Assembly (NCBI GenBank): GCA_013397695.1
Contig: VYZI01000493.1
Span: forward strand, 1 to 64,000
Source of the DNA: Centropus unirufus
Lineage: Eukaryota > Chordata > Aves > Cuculiformes > Centropidae
DNA length: 64,000 nt
Direction: 5' to 3'
The position numbers and the translations under genes were made by a program. Numbering within the stretch: the stretch's first letter is position 1; every line of letters starts with the position of its first letter. This document shows, piece after piece, positions 36,501 to 48,209 of the stretch. The notes under the pieces are model-generated. The model had not been told where the DNA came from and made no database searches. It saw nothing but the letters and a program-made list of their open reading frames with translations.

Positions 36501-38361
36501 TTCCCAATACGTGATCTAAATCTCCTCTCTTTCAGCTGAAAACTATTACCCCATATCCTATCACTGCACTTCCTGATAAAGAGCCCCTCCCCAGCTTTTC
36601 TGGAGCCCTTTCAGGTACTGGAAGGCTGCTACGAGGTCTCCCCAGAGCCTACTATTTTCCAGGCTGAACAACCCCAACTCTCTCAGCCTGTACTCATATG
36701 GGAGGTGCTTCAGCCTTCAGATCTCCTCTGTGGCCTCCTCTGGACCTGCTCTAGCAGATCCACATCCTTTCTGTGCTGAGAACTAGGTGGTATGTCTTTA
36801 CCTAGTTCCAGAAGCTCACGGAGGTTTCTCATAGCGTTGGTCATTTCCCCAAGCCTCGTGTAAACCTCATTCATTCGTGGATAAACGCCACTCAGAGAAT
36901 TCACATCAAACAGCTTCTGGAAGTGCCACACCATTGCAAACAAGGTTGGCAAGGACAGAGTCTGGGTATTCTGTATGTAGCAAGCAGAAAAAAAACAGAA
37001 CACATCAGTGTTCTTGTTTAATGAAGCTCTTCGAAACTGTGAAACATCCTTAAAACTAGTCTATGAAGAAAGAACTTCATCTATTACATCACAACATTCC
37101 AAATATTTTTCAATCTGAAGACCTATTGAAGAGTTTTCAGGCCCCAACATCCAGCATACCAAAGCGCTCTTCTGAAAGCGTTCTTCTCTTGCTTAGTAAG
37201 CACGTTTATATGTTCCCCTGACAGAGAAGCAGACAGAAGAGGATAACACCTGAGGCTATAAGGCAATGCAAATTCATCTTTGGTCAAATAACTTGGATTA
37301 AAGCAATCTTCCCCAAGGTCAATTTATCTATTATGTTAAAATAGTCTTTGAATATTGAATATCTTCAAACAGCTATCTCTTAAACCCCACAAGGCTTTCA
37401 GATGTGCAAGTCTAATCACCATGTAAAGAATGCATTTAAGAATTCCACAGTAAATTGTGGTTATAAACCCCTGGTAACGATTACCTTTTCTTTATTTTCT
37501 ATTTCTTCCAAAATTGCATCTACCAGGAACTGGAGGTCTTCAACTCGTATGGATTCTCTCTTATCCGGTGGATCTGCAGTGTACCAGGGCACCAATTCCA
37601 AAGACAGTTTTCTCAAGGACCGGTGCAAATCCTTTTAAAAGAGAGGGGACAAATTATTTTAGTAACTTCTTATTTTTTTGTTTTTAGTATAGAAACAGGC
37701 AGATTCTCTGCTTCTCATATGCAGAAACATTCCAGTAGTGGAGACAGTAAGGTTTTAATTTTCATGGAATTTAAGCACAGTATCTTGTCTACATTCTTTC
37801 ATTTAGGAAGAACACTGATAGTCTAAACATTGAAGTACTTCATATATTTTCAGTGAAATATGAAGCATTGGTCACAGAGTTTGGCTTTAAACAGAATTAC
37901 TTCACTTGTATTTACATCAAAACCAGAGAGAATGTATCGTTATAAATGTGCAAAGTACACAGAGCCTAAAGCTTAAGGGACTCAGCCAGTGGACAAGAAC
38001 ATTTAGACAACCCACACTGCACACTATTCACTTCACTCTGGCTTTAACGCGGTATGTAAATGGTCAGCAGAATTAATTAACAAGTCAGGCAGCTAAAGCT
38101 ACACACAGAGAGAAACCCTGTCTGCAGGGAGAGCCCGAGGAGTGGTCAGCAGACTGGAGGAGTACAAAGCTAAGTACAATCATGCATTACCTTTAGGGCC
38201 ATTAGCTGATCTGCCCACATTTCTATAGTGGGCGGAAGGTGCTCAAATCCACATTCCTTTCCATTCTCTTTAAGGTAATTTTGCACTGGTCCTTTGCTGC
38301 GCCTGTATATTAATGGAGGAGCTCTTGGACTTCGCAGAATGGAATCAATATGGGACAAAAC
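33575..38361 (-). CDS. CEP70: CEP70 C-terminal exons (conserved domain and TPR-like repeat)
   Basis: Exons 38191-38361, 37485-37631, 36802-36970, 35018-35132, 34010-34089 and 33575-33636. They contain VLSHIDSILRSPRAPP, ECGFEHLPPTIEMW, VEDLQFLVDAILEEIENKEK, the helical YPRMNEVYTRLGEMTNAMRN corresponding to the TPR annotated in human CEP70, and VGKLRDLINENV. They end ILPTVQNLKLVAS with TAA at 33575-33577. All phases join cleanly. Confidence 0.94.
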
Positions 38362-41300
38362 CTTCAACAATAAATACTAGATGTTATCGCTCAAATATGT
38401 AGGACATTTTACAGTAAAATCCCTCTCCAGCACAGTCGTGATTGCCTAAGCTTGAAATCATAAATAGCTCAACCGTTAATAAATTTTACAGGTGCATTCA
38501 ACATGTAATAGACTCAAAGATTTAAAAACATACTAGCTAGAAGATATGTAAAAGTAATGCAAATACTCCTCCCTCTGTGGGATATTTAGCTTTTATCCAC
38601 TTGAAGCATTGTTCCTCCCGCAGTTTACATTTTGCTACCTTTTATTATATTTGCTTTTTTTTTTTTTTTATTCAGGCGTTTTTAAACCGCAACATAAGGA
38701 TCTGTTTTGCCCAAGACCTTGCAAAAATCCCATCCTGAAAAGACTTCAGCTAAGTCATTGATTTGATGTTTGCCAACCTAGTCTCTGCTTCTGTGCTGTA
38801 TTTTCAGGTAGTTTACACTTAGAGTGATTATGAACAAGCCTACATTAACTGCCACATCCAGAACATTATGATTCTTGTGTAGAGGACTCTTAAGATTCAA
38901 ACCAGCACACTTCAGCTCACGCAGTTACACGTAACTGCTGTGTTGTATTTCACTTTAACAATCCAAGCTATGGACAGTGCAGATAAAATTTGGATACCTG
39001 TAAGTATTGCTGGGAAACTGCCTGCAGCTGATCCACTCCTGCAATATTCTCGGGTTCTTTCTTTTCTTCTGTTTTCTCTCCACTGCTGCTCCCTGAAAAT
39101 CTACACACCAAAGACCGAGAGGGTCACACAAGAAGCTTTAGCAGAAGATCCTACTTTCAACTTATTAAAAAACAGGTGCGTAGCACATACACCTACAGAG
39201 AAAAATCTCCTTATAATGCCTGCCAATACAATTCCATCAAACTGAACTAGACAAAGAACCTAAGACCTAATGTAAACATCATTAATTTACCTCAAGTCTC
39301 CAAGTTGAGGTTATTCCAGACTGCACACTAGTTTAGAAGGGACACTACCCGATGTACAGACGTTTTCATACCAGAAGTTCTACCACGGCTGAAGACTTAA
39401 AATCCAGAATTTGATTCAAAAGAGTCAAATTCCATGCTCACAGTCCTTATGTAGTTCTGCTTGAACATCACTCCTGGCTTACTGTCTATTGCTCCCTACC
39501 CTTCTACTCAAATCTAAGATGAATTTCACTATAACTACTATCTATCTAAATCATACCCACTGTGTGAGAGAAAATGTCATGTTAATATGCATGACTTAAA
39601 ATGAAGAACTGAACATTCTGAAGTCATGTGTTCCTCAGGCTGTAAGATATTAGCATTCAGTCTACAGACACACAAATGATTAAGTGAAATTACAGACAAA
39701 ACCACTTTGCCAATACCGGGTCTCTAATACTTTCAATGTATTTTCTTAGCACTGTTTCAGAAAAAAAAGAAGTCAATTTTGAAGAATACGGACTTAACTT
39801 CAGTAGCTGCAATGCTGTGCCAACTTATACTTTCACCTTCATAATCTACAGTGTGCCCAGTAGCTTTCTTTATAGCTCATGGAAGCAACAAACAACACAG
39901 TGTGGTCCTGTCCACACTGCCTGCAACAACATCCACATCCACAAAGATAGGACAAAATAAAACCCACTGGCTGCTGTGCCCCCAGCTGGAGGCGATGCTG
40001 TCATTTTAGAGACTCATAGGGGTGTCTTTAGAGATACAGGACCATTTGGTGCCATAAGCAGGCTCTGAGGAACAGTGATAAGGTGCTTGCTTTATAAGCT
40101 ACTATCTCCATTATAGGCTGCAGAGTAGCTCTGCCTTAACCAGTTCAAAGGATTCATGAAAGTCACCAAAGAAGCATACGTACTGGATGGCTTTCTTTAA
40201 GGTTTTCTCGAGTTTCTTCACTTGGTGTTTGTAAAGTCTTAATTCCTGTGCCGTTGGTCTGTTAGAATGAAAAAGTACCACATTATGTCCTGCATTTGAA
40301 CATATCCATAAAACTCACGTGAAGAAGTAAGGAAGCTTTGCCAGTGCACATCATCAATTCTGGAAATTACGTTCTGCACCACTTCTACATGGCAACAGCA
40401 ATGAACAGCGAGATAACCATTAGCAGTTATCAGCAGGGTAGGGAGGGGCTCTGACTGTTGCCGCCAGATCTCATTTCTAGTGCTTTTAGGGGCAGATTTC
40501 ATACTACACTTCTACAATTGCTGGTGCTTTCAGTTTCTTTCTTTGTAAAGTCTATCGAAGTGCCCTAACAAAAGATGACACAACCCTTCTCACCTTACTT
40601 CCAAAACTTTCTTGAGATTCACATTTTCAAGCAAAAGCTGTTCATTCCTGGCTTTTGTTTCATCAAGTTGTTTCTGCAAAGAAAGCAACACAGACTGTTA
40701 TTTCTATTAGTTCCCTCATTCCATGAACAAGTGTGAACAATTTAAAGAACGTGCACGTTAAGAAGGGTTCCCACCTCCCCACATAGCAAGACAGCATGGA
40801 TGACCACATAGTCAACTTAAGATGAAAAGTCTGCTTCGTTAGACCACTGGTGGAGAACCCGTGATTAAGGTCTATGCAGGCCCCAGCAAAGACAACTCAA
40901 ACCACAGTACCCAATCTTTGCATAAAGACAGCAGACCCTGCCCAGAGAGGTTACTAATTCAGAAGGCTTGATAAGAGCAAGGGGATAGAAATCAATCATG
41001 TTTATGTTCTATATGGCTCTTGAAGGGTTACCATTCAGAGATCTGTACTGACTTATTCATAGCAGTTCCATACCGTGAGCAGTGCTTGATAATTAGGCGT
41101 AGCCTGAACATGAAAAAATACTTCTTTGCTTTTTCCTTCTCTTTGTACCTGGTCTTCACCTTTTTTATATTGCCTATCGGGAAACAGAAATGGTTTCATC
41201 TTACTGCAATTTGATCATCTCAAAGCTCTAACTTGCCTTAGTTACCAGTTATGTATGAAAATAATGTTTCCATAAACTTCAAAGTAATTAGAATAGAAAT

Positions 41301-44300
41301 TCTGCCCCAAGATCCACTGCTCTTTTCTGTTATTTCTGTGAAGCTTTTTCATATGCTAATTAAGTGCAGTTATTCCTCAAAAAGAAATTCCAATACAAGC
41401 AAACCCTATTTCAGTTTTCAAGACAATTTCAAATTATAGGAACGTCTCAGGTATCTGCTTGTTGCTTTATACCATATGTGCACTGGGACAGAGCTGAAAA
41501 GCTGCTAGTGCTTTGGGTTAGGGACATCAGCTGACTGAGCGTTGCTAATGCAATAATTCTCCCTGTCATCCATGGCAAAAGGGGAATAAAGGAAAAAAAA
41601 AGAAAGAAGAGAACAAAAGAATTACAACTCAAGCATCTAAATACCCTTAACTTCCAAACAGTGCTGGCTTCCTGACTGAGCTGCTATTCCCTGGATGAAT
41701 CCCTGGCTGCTTAGCCTGACTGAAAGCTATTCCCTGGATGAATCCAAAACTTCCACAACCGTTATAGCCCTTTTACGTTTCTTACATCCTAGTGACATCT
41801 GGTACATGATATTTACCATTACAGGCTTCAAGAACAGCAAAGAGTAAGAAAAAAATTGAACAGTAGGGTCATATAAGGCATAACTTACCTGAGTTCCTGT
41901 TTCATTTGACTAATTTGAGATTCATAATAGTCAATCAGACAAAGGAACCTGAAGAAAGAAAAACCGATATTTTGAATTTCAGATGTTCTCAAAAAAACAT
42001 GCTCAAAAGACACCACAACCACCCCAAAGGAACGGGTCGGCTTAGAACTTCACTGCACTTCAGAACTGTCCGCATCGAACAGAGTATGTCTCTCTCATAT
42101 CACACACACAAGAGTTTTCCAAAACAGACAAGTAGAGACATTCACTCTATACTAAACTAGAAGTGGTGCAGTTACTCAAGAGACAAAAGCTAAATCCTCC
42201 TGACAGCCTCCTCACGTTGTTATGCAGCAATCTTAACAGCGTGGGACAGCCTGGAGCGCCATGGCCATGTGACCACTGAGGGACGGAGAGAGCACGGGTC
42301 CCACTTAGCCTGAGAACATCCGACTTCAAAGAAACCAGATGTGCATTCAGAGTAAGCTGCTGAAAAAAATACAGCCACAAAAATGTGAACAGCTACGAAA
42401 TCGCCTTTCCTCTTGAGCCCTCTGTGATTGTCCCTTTTGGAGAAAGAGAAGAGAAAGCACAGGGAACCAAATTCAGTGATAGATCCCCTCATACAGCAGG
42501 GGCAGAGGAAAGGGCTGCACACATACAACCCCTTTTAAATGCTTCCCAGGTAAAGATCACCGGACAGGCCTGGAAAACCAGGTGACACCAACACAATAAA
42601 GTGATGGCCACCCGAGGCCTAAGAAATCACAAATCTCTGATTATAGCAGAACTACAGAGATTTTACTGCAAAGAGATACAGGCTTGGGATACATTCTCAG
42701 CACTGTCACTAAAGTACAGCAGTTGCACTTCAGGAATGACTGCAAACTGAATAGGGTTTTTTTGGGGAGTGGTGGTGGTGAGGGCATGGGTAGCAGCGGT
42801 GCTTGCTGGTTTTCAATTTATATTTTAAGATGTTATCACCCCAGGATGAGATCACCCTCGCAGACACAGTTCCAGAGCAGAGGAATCATTCCTGTCTCTT
42901 TGCTGACACCTAGCGTCTACCAGGCCTAGTAAGGTTTTACTTTCTGCCATAGATTAATCCAGCCTTCCAGTACTTAATATTGCCTTACATGAAAGCTGGG
43001 AAGGGACTCTTTACCAAGGAGTGATGTGATAGGACATGGGGCAATGGTTTTAAGCTGAAAGAGGGTGGATTTAGATTAGGTATTAGGAAGAAATTTTTCA
43101 CTGTGAAGGTGGTGAGGCACTGGCCCAGGTTGCCCAGAGAAGTCATGGATGCTCCATCCCTGGAGGTACTCAAGGCCAAGTTGGACGGGACTTCGAGCAA
43201 CCTGATCCTGTGAAAGGTGTCCCTGTCCACGGCAGGAGGGTTGGAATTGGATAGGCTTTAAGGTTCCTTCCAGCCCAAACCATTCTATGATGATTCTGTT
43301 ATACAAGAAAATGTTATCGCATTGATTCACCTTTACAAAACATCTTATCTCGCAGTTCTAAGTTCTCCAGCTTTTTTTCTTTTCATATAAATATCAAGAA
43401 CAGTTAGTTTAAAGATCCATTTCTTCATTTAATGTCACAGATCATTCACCAATATAAGGAAATCACTTACTGCTGATCTTGAAGAGACTTGGGAGCTCTT
43501 TTCCAAAACTGACAAAACATTTTGTTTTGAGTGGCGAGACGCTGTTGCTCCTCCATCCCCATTTTCCACAGCTCCTTCTGCAAACGGGCAATCACCTCTT
43601 CCTGTTCTTGCAGCTTTTCCTGCTGCTGTTGATATTTTACCTATGAAGAGATAACGAAAACATCATGAAATTATTCCAACCCACTGGCTGGAGACCACAC
43701 TGTACATGCCCAAGGGCCCACCTTGGTCCTTAGTATTTGGGTTTTAGTCATACTGAAGAGGCAACGGAGGAAGGATATAGATATTTCCCTAAGTTATTGC
43801 TAGAAAATTCTGTGTAGGTTGAAAAATACTATCTCTAACCAGCGTACTAACTCTGCGACCAAACTCGTGTTTATTTTAGTCAGTGTAAATATTTTCCACA
43901 CTTTCAAGGCATGTTAGAAGTTTGAATCCTCAGACAGCACTATCTGAACTACCTGTGAAACCTGTTGATCTTCTTGAAGTTCTTTGACTTGATTCTGTTG
44001 CTGGCAAGCCTTAGCTATTGTTTGATCTTCCAGCTGACAAATTTTGGAATTAATGTTTTTCACCACATTTTCCAAATCATTAGCCCGTTGTTCTTGTCGA
44101 GATGCCCGCCCTCGTTCCCGTCGTACCTCATCTCTGAAATAAACAAGTATTAAGAAGTAATAAATAAATCAAACAATCCTTGACTCAATTAACGTCATCT
44201 CGCAAAACACAGTGAAGAAAGCACAGGCCTGACAATTATCTGATGATACTCAATAACAGGCTGTGGCACCACGCATGGGAAGTATGCATAGGGTATAGGA

Positions 44301-44759
44301 CAAGAGCTCTACCTGGCCGGAGAAGGAAACTGATAATAATTTCTGTTGCGCTAGCAAGGATGATCCACTGCATCTTACCTAAGATTACGATTAGCTTCCA
44401 TAAGCCCCTGCATCATTTTCTGCTGTCGGTCAATGTCTTCCATCAGCGTTTTCAATGCAAGTCTTATTCCTAGAGAAGACTGACTGTCGAAGACAATCAT
44501 ATCTGAAGATGCAGAAAATAAACAGTCATAATGAAAGAATTCCAGCAGCTGAAGATTGCATCTCTGCTACCATTTAGAAGCGATGGCTTTAGAGATGTGT
44601 TATGAGTTTAGGCTTACTCTTTTCAAAAGCAAGTATCTGTAAAATTAGCATTTCCTTACCCGATGTGTTTCTGCAGCTTTGGGGGTCAGCAAGACTCACC
44701 GGTTTCAACCCATGGCGCATTAACAGCTGGTTTAAGTTCTCCCATTCTGCCTTCTCCTG
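33575..44759 (-). CDS. CEP70: Centrosomal protein of 70 kDa (CEP70), 15 coding exons, N terminus missing
   Basis: CEP70 is a centrosomal coiled-coil protein that binds gamma-tubulin and organises microtubules and cilia. Exons in gene order (minus strand): 44660-44759, 44379-44502, 43953-44133, 43471-43640, 41889-41948, 41074-41173, 40594-40673, 40184-40258, 38998-39088, 38191-38361, 37485-37631, 36802-36970, 35018-35132, 34010-34089, 33575-33636. They give about 575 codons; human CEP70 has 597 residues. Signature stretches are AEWENLNQLLMRHGLKP, RQEQRANDLENVVKNINSK, LCLIDYYES, ECGFEHLPPTIEMWADQL, YPRMNEVYTRLGEM and EDILPTVQNL. The first coding exon should lie in or beyond the N run at 45364. 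The junction 40184|39088 is in frame but not certain; alternatives are donor 40180 or acceptor 39092, or a missed small exon. Confidence 0.93.
36315..36785 (-). mobile_element. CR1 LINE fragment abutting a CEP70 splice donor
   Basis: It starts AGAATCATAGAATGGTTTGG and carries the full typical order: TTGGAAGGGACTTTAAAGAT, GGATCAGGTTACTCAAAGCC, CTGTACTCATATGGGAGGTG, and a 5' end near CCACATCCTTTCTGTGCTGA. The recognisable CR1 ends around 36785. The donor of the CEP70 exon 36802-36970 is at 36800-36801, leaving roughly 15 bp of host intron on that side. Confidence 0.93.
38998..44759 (-). CDS. CEP70: CEP70 N-terminal coiled-coil exons
   Basis: Nine exons encode Gln/Glu/Lys-rich heptad sequence: RQQKMMQGLMEANRNLR, then CQQQNQVKELQEDQQ, then KYQQQQEKLQEQEEVI and NEQLLLENVNLKKVLEV. 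This is the coiled-coil part that in human CEP70 mediates self-association and centrosome targeting. The short non-coiled LCLIDYYESQI motif between coils is strongly conserved with human. The exon at 41074-41173, ending NYQALLT, is the least conserved and was placed mainly by phase and by the RQYK and SPTYK-like anchors. Confidence 0.88.
41663..41746. repeat. Two-copy direct repeat, unit about 43-44 bp
   Basis: CTATTCCCTGGATGAATCC occurs at 41684 and again at 41727. Both copies are preceded by CCTGACTGA with small indels, indicating a recent local tandem duplication in a CEP70 intron. Confidence 0.75.
42961..43297 (+). mobile_element. CR1 LINE fragment, forward (antisense to CEP70)
   Basis: It runs from AGCCTTCCAGTACTTAATAT through AGAGGGTGGATTTAGATTAG, GGTTGCCCAGAGAAGTCATG and AAGGTTCCTTCCAGCCCAAA to CCATTCTATGATGATTCT. 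It lies in a CEP70 intron. Confidence 0.93.
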
Positions 44760-44998
44760 CTGCAGTTGGGAGAATGCGAAGAAGAGACAAAAACCTAAGT
44801 TCTCCAGATCAGCTCTCGGCCTCCTGCCCTTCCTGGTGTGCAGTCACTGGAGGGTACTAAAGCCCCCTTCCCCCTCCATCACCACCGAACAAAACCAAAC
44901 CCCAGAGCCCCAAGAAGCCCCAGCTGCTACAGGCGGGCTTGCGTGCCTTTCAAACAGGTTCTGCAAAAAAAACTGCGAACAGGCATACTTAACACCAC

Positions 44999-45345
44999 AG
45001 AATCAGGAAATTACAGAATTATTTTGGTTGGGAGCTTTAAGATAGAGTCCAACCATCACACAGGCTCCCCCTCTGCCAACAGACCATGTCCCCGAGTACA
45101 TGTGCTCATCTTTTAAACACCTCCAAGGGATGGCGACTCAGCCACCTCCCTGGGCAGCCGGTTCGAGCGCTTGACAACCCCTTCAGTAAGAAAATTCTTC
45201 CTAATACCCCAAATAAGCCTCCCCTGGCGCATTTACCCTCGTCCTGTCACTGAGACCAACACTCACTTGGCTACAACTTCCTTTCTTTTAGGGAGTTGTA
45301 GGGAGCGGTGAGGTCTCCTCTCAGTTTTCCTAAGGGAGGGAAAGA
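44999..45345 (-). mobile_element. CR1 LINE fragment beside the assembly gap
   Basis: It starts AGAATCAGGAAATTACAGAA, and further CR1-type blocks include CCACCTCCCTGGGCAGCCGG, GTAAGAAAATTCTTCCTAAT and GAGGTCTCCTCTCAG. It ends within about 20 bases of the N run at 45364, in the sequence just 3' of the CEP70 promoter region. Confidence 0.87.
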
Positions 45346-45363
45346 TGCGCAACGAATGAAATC

Positions 45364-45948
45364 NNNNNNNNNNNNNNNNNNNNNNNNNNNNNNNNNNNNN
45401 NNNNNNNNNNNNNNNNNNNNNNNNNNNNNNNNNNNNNNNNNNNNNNNNNNNNNNNNNNNNNNNNNNNNNNNNNNNNNNNNNNNNNNNNNNNNNNNNNNNN
45501 NNNNNNNNNNNNNNNNNNNNNNNNNNNNNNNNNNNNNNNNNNNNNNNNNNNNNNNNNNNNNNNNNNNNNNNNNNNNNNNNNNNNNNNNNNNNNNNNNNNN
45601 NNNNNNNNNNNNNNNNNNNNNNNNNNNNNNNNNNNNNNNNNNNNNNNNNNNNNNNNNNNNNNNNNNNNNNNNNNNNNNNNNNNNNNNNNNNNNNNNNNNN
45701 NNNNNNNNNNNNNNNNNNNNNNNNNNNNNNNNNNNNNNNNNNNNNNNNNNNNNNNNNNNNNNNNNNNNNNNNNNNNNNNNNNNNNNNNNNNNNNNNNNNN
45801 NNNNNNNNNNNNNNNNNNNNNNNNNNNNNNNNNNNNNNNNNNNNNNNNNNNNNNNNNNNNNNNNNNNNNNNNNNNNNNNNNNNNNNNNNNNNNNNNNNNN
45901 NNNNNNNNNNNNNNNNNNNNNNNNNNNNNNNNNNNNNNNNNNNNNNNN
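45364..45948. other. Assembly gap, 585 N
   Basis: An unbroken run of N. The right flank is extremely G-rich, so the missing sequence is probably the core of the CEP70/FAIM CpG island, including CEP70 exon 1 and possibly FAIM exon 1. Long open frames that appear to cross it are artefacts of the N run. Confidence 0.97.
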
Positions 45949-46320
45949 GGCGGGGGGGGCGGGGTGCGAGCCCCGCAGGTACCGGGGGCAGCGCGAGGAG
46001 GGGGGCCGCGCGCCGGCAGTTGGAGCGGATTTTTCCCGCCCTGGCATGGCTTGAGGGGAGAGGAGGGGGGGGGGGGGACGGACAGGGAGCGTCTCCCCGC
46101 GCTCCCGGGGGAGAGGGAGGAGAAACAACAGGAAAAACAGGAGGGTGTGGAGGAGAAGAGGAGGAGGAGGGAAAGAGGGAGGAGGAAAAGGGGGCGGGGA
46201 GCGGCGCTGGGGCCGCTGAGGGGGGGCGCGGTCGGCGGGAGCGGGAATGGCGCTAGGAAAGTCGCTGCCGGCGCCTGATTTAAACGCGGACCCTTTTCGC
46301 TAGTAGTAAACGCGGATGGT
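45949..46320. promoter_or_regulatory. CpG-rich, purine-biased promoter remnant between CEP70 (-) and FAIM (+)
   Basis: The stretch is dense in G, with many CpGs near both ends (GCGCGAGG, CCGCGCGCCGGC, GCGCGGTCGGCGGGAGCGGG), GC boxes (GGGGCGGGGAGCGG) and a long G/A-only strand around 46090-46200. CEP70 and FAIM diverge from this side, so it is the likely bidirectional promoter. A possible exon-1 donor (CCCGCAG|GTACCG, near 45979) exists but cannot be assigned to a transcript. A 9-base element AAACGCGGA occurs twice, near 46283 and 46308. Confidence 0.65.
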
Positions 46321-46334
46321 GGGGCGAAACTTGC

Positions 46335-46427
46335 CACCTTGGGAGGTGTCCCTGCCCAAGGCATGGGGGTTGGAACTGGGTGCTCTTTAAGGCACCTGCC
46401 AACCCGATTCCAACCCTCCTAGGATTC
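46335..46427 (+). mobile_element. CR1 LINE 3'-end remnant
   Basis: TTGGGAGGTGTCCCTGCCCA, GGGGTTGGAACTGGGTGCTC and a diverged tail ending near CCTAGGATTCCT. It lies immediately downstream of the promoter-like region. Confidence 0.75.
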
Positions 46428-48165
46428 CTGTGCTTTCCAGCGTTGCCCGGTGCCCGGCATGGATTAGGTGGATGCAGGGCGGTAATCCAGTCCTGGTGTT
46501 CAGAACAAGCTCCTGTGCATAAAGAAGTAAATCTGCTTTTGGGCTGCTGACTGGATTGACACAGAACGCAGCAGACTGGGGCAGTAGGCACAAATCCCTT
46601 TCTTTGGATCCGGGGCCGTGAGGGAATATCTGAGGGTATGGGCTGCATCAGACATCTCCTGGTCCTGTAGTAGAGCACGGCTTTCCTTTCGGAATGGTAG
46701 TGTTGGCTGCCCTTCAGTAAACAAAGCTGGCCTAGAGATTGGGTTTTGTGCTCGTTTGTCTGGGTTGGTTTTTTTTTGTTTGTTTGTTTTTAAAAAAGTT
46801 TGACTGGATTACTTGTTTCTTAAAAAAATGTGGATTCTGAGATGTTTCCAAACCCTTTCAGCATCAATCCTAAATTATCTGCTCAAATCCATGCGGCAGG
46901 GCTGGGTACCACAATGCAGTCTCTGGATCAGCTGTAGATGTGCTGCAGTTCTGTCTCCTCTGACATTCCTCTGCGCCTGAGACCACATCTTGTGTTCCTT
47001 CACTGGCAGGAATGAGCGTGGGGCTATCCTGAGCCGCTGGCACCTGTTCCTTGATTTGGGAGGGGAAGTGCAGAAGTACACCTGCCTGGGTCCCTCCACC
47101 TGCCAGGGAATGCCAGCCTCTGCAGAAGTCAACCTGTAACGTGAGGAACAACCACAGCCACCTCCTTGGCATTTATTAGGCAGTGTGAACTGCGTGCTCC
47201 TGTGAGAATGAAATCCTTATATCCTTAAAATGGTTGTGCTGTTTTTAAAACCGATTTTTCAGTTTATGAACAGAAATGTGTATAATTACTGACAACGCCA
47301 TGGACAGTAACACAGCAGTGTACCTGGGCAACTTTTAAAAAAGGAAGCTTAAGTCAGAGTGAAGGAGGTTTAATTTTTAAGTGTACGCTCCTCTGTTATG
47401 CTGAAGTGAGACTCTGGAGCTTATGACTTTATTTTTAATTAATTTTTCACTGAAAAGTACCATTTATCAATAAGTTGCTTATTTGCATTTGCTTAAATTT
47501 GGTTTACTGATATACACATTCTGTGTGGACAGCTCTTCACAAAATAATTTGTTCAGCGAAAATAAGTCAGAAGTGATGTAAAACAGTCATGGTCTCAAAA
47601 ACTAAGTAAGAAACAAGTGATTGATGTGTGGTTCACCTTGATCTTAAGACTGAATTGCCAGGTTAAATTGCTAATGTGATTGTTGAAAACTACTGCAGTG
47701 GTTTAGAAAAACAAAGTAGGTTTAAATTGTTGCCTGTGCTACTTTACTTTCCTAGAGGTGGCACCAGTCCCTAGTTTGTTCTAGTTTGTAACTGAGATGG
47801 ACAGCTCTGGATTTATGTCCTGCTATGGTCAAGTTGTTTGTTTCTAAGCTTTTGCTCACAAGTTAGGGAAACCATTTTTCCATCAAATGATGGACAAATG
47901 TATGATGTGCTGATAAAGTTAGGATAAATTGTATGTACTGATTTTATAAAAGAATACTTAAATTTGCCTTTTTGTCTAAGAAGAAAAATTGTGTTTGTAT
48001 TTCATCATTTATACAGTAGAGGATAATAGTTCATGACATTTGTAAAAATTACTTTTATCTTAAATGGAGAAAATGGGGAAAATTTAGGCCTCAACACTTC
48101 TCTGCTGCTATTCTGCTTTTCTTTTCTTCTTGCTGCTAATTGGATTAAAAGCCGTTTTGGTTACT
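46428..48165 (+). other. FAIM 5' region (probable first intron), no gene recognised
   Basis: Unique-looking sequence between the CpG-rich region and the FAIM start codon, becoming AT-rich after 47200. It probably holds FAIM 5' UTR/intron 1, but no exon boundary can be proven from sequence alone. I see no RNA gene or clear repeat. Confidence 0.55.
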
Positions 48166-48209
48166 ATGGCATCCCGTGAGGAGGTTACTGTCTATGAAGA
48201 TGAAGTAAG
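48166..48209 (+). CDS. FAIM: FAIM-L-specific first coding exon
   Basis: The exon reads MASREEVTVYEDEV plus a split Arg codon. With the start of exon 2 (SQYSHIEK) it adds 23 residues before MTDL. Human FAIM-L has a 22-residue extension that also starts MAS, is acidic in the middle and ends in SLEK. Two GT donors overlap at the exon end (GAA|GTAAGG and GTAAG|GTAAAA); only the second keeps the frame into exon 2. Confidence 0.85.

Noticed and set aside
45271..46364. Open frames of 248-344 codons near 45.3-46.4 kb
   Set aside because: They run through the N gap, and the remainder is G-rich low-complexity promoter sequence.
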